DNA from: Hygrophila difformis
Taxonomy: Eukaryota > Streptophyta > Magnoliopsida > Lamiales > Acanthaceae
NCBI GenBank assembly: GCA_030278955.1
Contig: JAOANR010000008.1
Span: forward strand, 39,750,148-39,814,147
DNA length: 64,000 bases
Reading direction: 5' to 3'
The notes beneath the pieces are model-generated. The model was not told where the DNA came from and ran no database searches. It was given only the letters and a program-made list of their open reading frames with translations. How positions within the stretch are numbered: position 1 is the first letter of the stretch; the number at the start of each line of letters is the position of its first letter. Made by a program: the position numbers and the translations under genes. Of this stretch, positions 57,681-64,000 are shown piece by piece.

Positions 57681-58802
57681 CTGAAAAGATAAGAAGTGAT
57701 GAATCCAATTTTTATGATATTTTCTTAGAAATTATTCAAGTTCAGCAACCACATCCTCACATTTAGAGTTTTGCTCTAAATGTGAGATTATTGAGTTTTT
57801 GACTTGAATTTTAATTTAAAGCATGGGTGAAATAAATTTTTATGAAAGGATAAGGGTCATTGGGCCCCTATGTATTTTTAATGGGCCATTGGGCCCAAAA
57901 GCTTGATTTTCCAGTTTTTATTAAACAAGTTCGAGACACTTGTTGAAAATGGGATGAGATGTGTGGATGGGGTGAAATGCTCGAAATTGGAATGTGCAGT
58001 GAAGGCGTGGTGTAATGGATCTGCTATTCTGGACTGCCTGGACTGTCTTGGACAGCTAAAACATCCAAAAATTGCAAACACTATTTTTAATTTTTAAAGA
58101 GTTGACTTGTTTTATTTAATGAAAGTGGGATGTGAGTGGTCCCATTTGGTCTTTTTGAAAAGAATAGCAGTTGGGTGACAGAAATACTGCTATTTACTCA
58201 CACTACAGTTCCATTGGGAACAGAAAGAACATAAGTCAAACATTAAATCTATATTCTTTTTGTCTTTTTCATAAGGTCACTTTCTTTCGAAAAAGTGGTA
58301 AGCTCCTATTGGGTGCTTGTACCATGTTTCCAAAAATAGGGTGACACTTATTCCAAAAGATTTCTGTCATGCAGAAGCAAATATGCCAAAAGGTCACCCT
58401 AATTAATGCTCTAAACCAACACTGTGAAAGCATTTCAAGATCAAAAACAAAATTTTGAGCAGGAACACCAAGCATCCAACACCATTTATTCAAGAACAAA
58501 AATTCCAATAACACCATGATGCTTGAGACAACATCCTATTGCTCATTGGTTCTTCTTTTCCAGTTTTAAACTTCAAAAATCTTGAACCTCTTAACAGTTT
58601 CAAAGCAGGTTCTCAAACAGGTTCTTGAGGGTTTCAAAAAGGTTTAAAAACACCATTCAAAACCGAAAACAGTTACAACTCAAAATGGAAAAATAAAAGT
58701 GAACACAACCCCCATTGTGTTATTTTTAACCAAAAAGTACGAAAAAGAGAACAAGGATTCCAATGGAGGCCATGAACAGGGATGGGAAAATATGGGTTTT
58801 AC
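57681..58802 (-). other. Intron of the F-box gene
   Basis: 1122 bp with GT at 58802-58801 and AG at 57682-57681. Near its 3' end it holds a perfect 12-bp hairpin (57757-57785), next to GTGAGGATGT. Confidence 0.6.
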
Positions 58803-58870
58803 CCTGCCCTCCATGGCTCGGGTCTGGGCAAAGGTCCCAAGTTTGGAAGGATTCCGTAGAATCTGTCCAT
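58803..58870 (-). CDS. F-box/SEL1-like protein, exon 1 (in element D)
   Basis: ATG at 58870. 68 coding bases (MDRFYGILPNLGPLP...) end GCAGG|GTAAAA. The last two bases plus the first base of exon 2 complete a glycine codon and keep the frame into the F-box. The leader is about 100 bases from the TATA box. Exon 1 is predicted from signals and phase only. Confidence 0.6.
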
Positions 58871-58999
58871 GGTGTCTCCTTGGAGTTGTGGAGAGGAATG
58901 TTGTACGAGAACTCTGCGTTCTGCGTAGGTATTTTAGAGAATGGATTTCTGGAAATGGGAGTGTGACAGCATGGGAATGAAGAAGAAGACTAGTGGGGG

Positions 59000-59008
59000 T
59001 ATTTATAG
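59000..59008 (-). promoter_or_regulatory. TATA box of the F-box gene
   Basis: Minus-strand CTATAAATA, 130 bp upstream of the ATG. It sits in the same 16-base context as the LTR TATA box, with array 3 immediately upstream. Confidence 0.65.
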
Positions 59009-59024
59009 GTGAGAAGAAGGGTTT

Positions 59025-59276
59025 CTACGACACTATACTTAACTTACGGCGTTATACTAGCGCCGTAGGCTTGGTTCAGCGTCGTAGAGTGGTGGGAATG
59101 AAAAGGGGAAGGGGTGCTACGGCGCTATGCCTTTAATACGGTGCTATCCAAGGATAGCGTCGTTCTAAGGGACTGCGTCGTAGGTGAATCAAGGAGAATG
59201 GGAAGTGCCCTACTGCGCTATCCCATTACTACGGCGCTATCCTAGGATAGCGTCGTAGGCAAGGATAGCGTCGTAG
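59025..59276. repeat. GC-rich palindromic array 3 (F-box promoter)
   Basis: Three clusters with the same forward-forward-reverse-reverse layout as arrays 1 and 2, including TACGGCGCTATCCTAGGATA. It lies directly upstream of the F-box TATA box. Confidence 0.9.
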
Positions 59277-59768
59277 TTGCACCTCAGATTTGAAATTGTT
59301 CACAATTCCATGCGAACTGGGCCCGGATAGATGAAATTGGGCCTCAGTTGGTTTTATTTGTTTTGGACTTGGGAGATTTTAGTCCAAAACATTTTTGTGC
59401 TGTAAATGGGCTAACTTAATTAAATTAAACTTGCATGAATAGGTTGGATTAATTCCACTTGTTTGCAAAAATTATTTCGGATTTTAAATTGCTTTAATTT
59501 CCGAAATCATTTTCTTAAATTCATGGACTTAATCCAACCGGGAACCTGGTTTTCTTCTTCATTTTCTGTTCCTTCTTTTTGGTGGTTCGAATTTCCTGCA
59601 AGTCAGATAAACACCCAATAGGTTAAGTTTTCTCCAAATATCAACATCCTCACATTTAGAGTCTTAGTACTCTAAATGTTTAATTGATTTTTGGATATTT
59701 TCTGACAAAATAACACATATATAAATAGGTAATATGAAATGAAATTTTTATGATTTAAATGTTGTTTC
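59277..59768 (-). other. Post-integrase spacer of element D
   Basis: AT-rich. Contains an 11-bp hairpin (59652-59679) followed on the minus strand by GTGAGGATGTTGATA, a copy of the 3' LTR junction words. No gene. Confidence 0.5.
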
Positions 59769-61269
59769 TTATTGAGTGTAAGCCGGGTCTGCCACTGTTT
59801 GGCTTTCTTTCTCCGGATCGAACTGTCCGAGATATTCCTTTAATCGATGTCCATTCACCACTATGTTGCCCTTGTCAGTTCGGATCCTGACGGCTCCATT
59901 TTGAAACACTTCCAGCACTTCATGTGGTCCTTCCCATCTGGATTCAAGCTTCCCAGGGAACAGCTTCAACCTAGAATTGAATAATAATACATTTTGACCA
60001 ACATAAAAATGCTTAGGCTTAATCCTGCGATCGTGCAACTTCTGGGTCCACTCCTTATAAATTCGAGAGCTTTCATAAGCTAGCGCTCGTATTTCCTTAA
60101 TTTCATTGAGGTCCAACTTACGTTTGCTCTGAGCAACTTTCGGATCGAAGTTAAGCGTTTTAACGGCCCAGTAAGCTTTATGCTCTAACTCTACAGGCAA
60201 GTGACAGGCTTTTCCGAAGACAAGTCTGTAAGGGGACATCCCAACGGGAGTCTTAAATGCTGTGCGGTATGCCCATAGAGCATCATTGAGCTTACGTGCC
60301 CAATCCTTACGGGTTATCCCGACTGTGGCTTCGAGTATATGTTTGATTTCGCGATTGGATACTTCGACTTGACCACTAGTCTGGGGATGGTAAGGCGTGC
60401 CTATCTTATGGAGGATCCCATTTTTACTCATTAAAGTTTCAAAAGCTTTATTAATAAAGTGTGTTCCTCCATCAGATATCACCACCCTAGGTATGCCAAA
60501 TCGACTAAAAATGTTGTTCTTGAGGAACTTGATGACTTGGCTACCATCATTGGTCGGTAATGCGACAGCTTCAACCCATTTGGACATGTAATCGACAGCT
60601 ACCAAGATATAGTAGTTTCCACCAGATGGCGGAAACAGTCCCATGAAGTCAATGCCCCATACATCGAAAATCTCAAGTGCGAGAATTCCCTTTTGAGGCA
60701 TCTCATCCCTCTTGGAGAGGTTTCCTAATCTTTGGCATTTGTCGCAACCTTTCACAAATGTCTTGCAATCCTCATAGATGTGAGGCCAATAAAATCCACA
60801 TTCGAGGACCTTGTGGGCCGTTCGAGCGGGACCATGGTGACCTCCATATTCTGATTCATGGCATTTTCTGACGATTTGATAGGCTTCATGCTCGGTCACA
60901 CATCGCCTGATTATTGAATCGGCGCAGTGTTTGAAGAGATAAGGTTCTTCCCAGAAGTAACTTAATACATCTCGTTTGAACTTATTCTTCTGATGATAGT
61001 TCGAAAACTGTGGGGTTATTCCGCACGCCAAGAAGTTAGCGATGTCGGAAAACCATGGACAAGCTTGATTGTGCAAGTGTAATGCGAACAACTGTTCGTC
61101 CGGGAACTCTTCATTAACGGCTTTTTCCTTTTTATCATTATCTAATCGAGATAAGTGGTCAGCAGCACCATTATCTCGACCTCGCCTATCTTTTATTATG
61201 ATGTCGAATTCTTGCAACAGAAGTACCCACCTGATTAATCGAGGTTTGGCATCTTGTTTGCTAAACAAG
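59769..61269 (-). CDS. Element D pol fragment: RNase H end and integrase, Athila lineage
   Basis: About 500 codons, open to TGA/TAA at 59769. It starts in the RNase H end ([28 protein letters not shown]), then the integrase zinc-binding domain ([10 protein letters not shown]... CDKCQRLGN), the core ([37 protein letters not shown]) and a C-terminal domain ([14 protein letters not shown]). There is no chromodomain. [21 protein letters not shown] and [12 protein letters not shown] are typical of the Athila group, whose elements often carry an env-like ORF downstream. The upstream part (gag, protease, RT) is cut off by element C at 61270 and lies beyond the window. Confidence 0.9.
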
Positions 61270-63867
61270 TGTAACACCCCGGTTTTTGGTAACCCAGGTC
61301 GGGATGTCACCGCCACATCTCCCTAGTAAGACACGGTTTCTCCGAGCTTACTAAAGAGATGCAAGGCTAGGTATTGCAGTGTTTAAAATATTTAAAGCAT
61401 TCAAAATAGCCCATACAATATAAATCGAAAATAATAATAGCATAGCGCAGCGGAAATATTTAGTTTAGTACAGTATCGCAGCGGAAAATTTAAATAGGGC
61501 CGACATGGCCAAAACACGGGTTAAACAGGCCCGTTCATAATATAGTCTAAGTACGAAATTTAAAAGCAAAATAAAAGTTCCCCAAAATCCCATGCATGAT
61601 TCGTGCTCACACATGCTCATTCCACATATTCTGTAAAGAAAGGAATAAAAATGGTTTTGATCAGCAAAATTGCTGAGTAAGTTAACACATGCATGATCGT
61701 AGGGTTTAAAAACCATAACTTTAATAATTTAACAAAAGCATGATAATAACATAATATTTGAGTTCATATAATCCATATCATATAGCACAATCTATCTCAG
61801 GCTCTATGTAATAGCACCTATCACATGGTTCAAGATAATAACCATAATTTAAATAAAGCATTTAATAATTTAATTGGACAACAATATCATTTAATCTAGT
61901 TTAATTTAATTTAGAATCCCCATTACATTCCCGATTTGGTATTTCAAAGTTTCACGATAAAGATCGCGATGTCAACAAGTTTAGCCGGTAGCCCGGCGGC
62001 CGCAGCCGTATCAGCCATACCCAGTACCACTCCGGAGCCTCGGGAAACCCATACGGATATTCACGAGAGTGTAGGCTCTAAGTTTCGCCGTTTTGGCAAT
62101 ATCACATTTCAAGTATAGCGCGCGGGGTCACCATCGTCCATTACGACACGAAGTGAATCGTTAGGGGGCACCCTGCAGAGCACTCACCCCTAATTTTAAT
62201 TTATCAAGTTTGTAAGGGGATTTAGTTTTTAAAAATCTGACTTCCATTGTATTCATTTAGAAACAATATCTCAATTCGTTTCAACCCTAAAGGTTAATTC
62301 CATGTTCCAACAAGATTTCAAAATTTCGTTTCGGTAAATCACAGTTTACTCCAAAATTCGTCTAAAATCAGATTTAATTCCAAAAATTCCAAAATTTCAC
62401 ATCTGACTCGGAAACATCAAGATCTACAACTTTCATGTTTTAACTTTTTCAATCCGAGATACCTAAGTAGGTCAAAATCGCTAATTTTCGCATAACAAGA
62501 AATCTGTCCGAGTTCAATACATCACAGATCAAAGATTTCAGTTTCTACCATATCAATTCAACTCCAAATTTAATGAAATTTGACAGGGATCATTTTAAGA
62601 CATTTATCTACAACTTTCATGTTCGGCCAAAGATCTAAAACAGCCTAGATCCTATGTCAAAAACGAGATCAAGATCAATCCTAAGTTCTGTCCAAGATTT
62701 CAAGATCTAAATCAAACAGTTCGGTTTCAACGGGTTTTCACCTATCAAATCAACTCCAAAAATTCTCAAATTTTTACAGTAGCTAGGTCTAAGTCTTAGG
62801 AACGTTTTTCGTGTTTTAAGTTTTTCCGTTTGAGTTCGTTTTAAAGGTCGGAAAAATTCAACAATTCTGTTGCGTCGGTAGGAAAACAAAGGTGGACAGA
62901 TTTATGATTCTTGTCAAATCTTTTAGGTTTCGAATGTTTTAAAATCTCCCAAAACCATGTAAGGTTAACTTACAGTATCTATGAACGTCGGGAATGTCCA
63001 ATTCGGAGACGTGGCTTCCAGATCACCGTTTCTCCTCTCCGTTTGTCGGGTTCTACGATCTAGATTCGATACGGGGGTGTAGAAAGAAAAAGGAGATGGT
63101 TAGGATTCGTTTTCGAATCGTTTATTGAACAGAGATTGGACCGAGACTTACCACGACTATGGAGATCTGTAGAGAACTCGTCCAACAGCGTTCGTCTTGG
63201 TTTCGTGCCTCCGACGACTCCGGATTTAGGGTTTCGAGCGTATAGGATGCTTCAGGGTTTCGTAAACTTGTTCGGGGCTCCCAAGGGCTTATTTATAGAA
63301 TTCTAAGTCCCTAGGGCGTCCACGGCCGACCTAGAACTCTGGAGTCGAGAGGTGTTCAACCGAAAGTCGAAAAATCCGCGTTCGGGTGAGAGATTCACGC
63401 AACAACCAAATCTGTGGGGTGGCGCGGTCGTGGCGCGGTTTTCCCCATTGGGCGCGCGGCCACCGCGCCGTCTACGCCTGGACTTCGGTCCGGGCGGGTC
63501 GTGCGATCCGTCGTGCTTTTCCGCCTCTCTTTCGGGTTTCTATCCCTCTATGCTCCCGAATTCCGATTTCCGGGGTATATTCGGGTTCATACTTTCTCTC
63601 TAATTTTATTCTTAGTCTAATTGGATGTTTTGGACTCGAATACTCGAGTTCATTAGTGTCGGGTTTTGGTGTTCCATTTATCCATCCTTTTATTGAATTA
63701 AATTCCTTTAATTCCTTTTTAAGTAAAAATCTCATTTCTCATTTCCTTATATTTATTTATTTATTTATTTGCTGGACTTGTTTATTTATTTATAGTATTT
63801 ATTTTATTTATTATTTATTTATTTAATTATTGTTTTATTTTATGTTAGAAAATTCTCGGGTATTACA
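61270..63867 (-). repeat. 3' LTR of element C (relative of element A)
   Basis: 2598 bp, TGTAACACC...GGGTATTACA. Collinear with the A LTR but clearly more diverged (small indels, changed GC box near 63420-63480). TATA copy at 63288-63298. The element was inserted into element D pol; its target duplication cannot be checked because its other end is outside. Confidence 0.92.
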
Positions 63868-63906
63868 GTCTACCCTCCTTAAGAATCAACTTCGTCCTCG
63901 AAGTTG
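63868..63906 (-). promoter_or_regulatory. Polypurine tract and hairpin of element C
   Basis: Minus strand AAGGAGGGTAGAC (63880-63868) against the LTR. Hairpin CAACTTCG / CGAAGTTG with a 4-base loop at 63887-63906, as in A and B. The internal region of C continues past the window end. Confidence 0.8.
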
Positions 63907-64000
63907 TGTTTCGGCCTTTCTCGTCTCGTGCTAAGGTCTTGTGTTTGTTTTATTATGTTGTGACTGAACTTAGAATTAAAACTTCTAAGCTGCCTACGTA

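Noticed and set aside
58699..58980. 93-residue plus-strand ORF over F-box exon 1
   Set aside because: No domain; the minus strand has TATA, ATG and in-phase splice sites that explain the region better.

Overview
The window is nuclear DNA from a flowering plant, most likely a eudicot. The evidence is the mix of Ty3/gypsy retrotransposons (Tekay-type chromoviruses and an Athila-lineage element), Helitrons, hAT, CACTA and Tourist-like elements, Au-like tRNA-derived SINEs, an L1-type LINE, plant splice signals and an AT-rich background. I cannot name the species. Most of the window is transposable element. I find three host-type or potentially host-type genes.

Layout. 305-2467: a non-autonomous hAT element with a perfect 8-bp target duplication. 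3025-29749: a probable Helitron, split by a 22-kb insertion. That insertion (5685-27728, duplication TAAGG) is a minus-strand Tekay-type element, A. Its 5' LTR is in turn split by a plus-strand relative, B (15591-26452, duplication ATCTA). 29750-41650: Helitron termini, three full-length SINEs, a cluster of Tourist-like MITEs and short gene fragments. 41700-43663: an apparently intact host gene for a nucleolar ribosomal-L1-domain protein, with site II and telo-box promoter elements. 46107-46461: a small gene for a candidate secreted peptide, with its own TATA box. 47164-49614: a 5'-truncated LINE. 50340-50930: a broken RNase H-like coding fragment. About 51350-61269: the 3' half of a minus-strand Athila-lineage element, D (integrase, a two-exon F-box gene, 3' LTR). 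61270-64000: the 3' LTR of a third Tekay-type element, C, inserted into the pol of D.

How the parts work together. A and B each carry a short coiled-coil/acidic ORF ahead of gag, gag with two zinc knuckles, and pol (protease, reverse transcriptase, RNase H, integrase, chromodomain). A is dead: it has an in-frame stop between protease and RT and lacks an RT catalytic aspartate. B is younger, with LTRs differing at roughly 20 positions by eye, but it has a 1-nt frame break after the gag zinc knuckles and lost three RT residues.

The most unusual region is element D. Between integrase and the 3' LTR, where Athila elements carry an env-like gene, there is an F-box/SEL1-like gene in the same orientation. 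It has a TATA box, an ATG, a GT donor and an AG acceptor that join in phase to give 242 residues. Upstream of its TATA box is a GC-rich palindromic array built on TACGRCGCTATCC, and the same type of array lies upstream of the TATA box in the LTR. The F-box gene therefore appears to run from a copy of the LTR promoter module.
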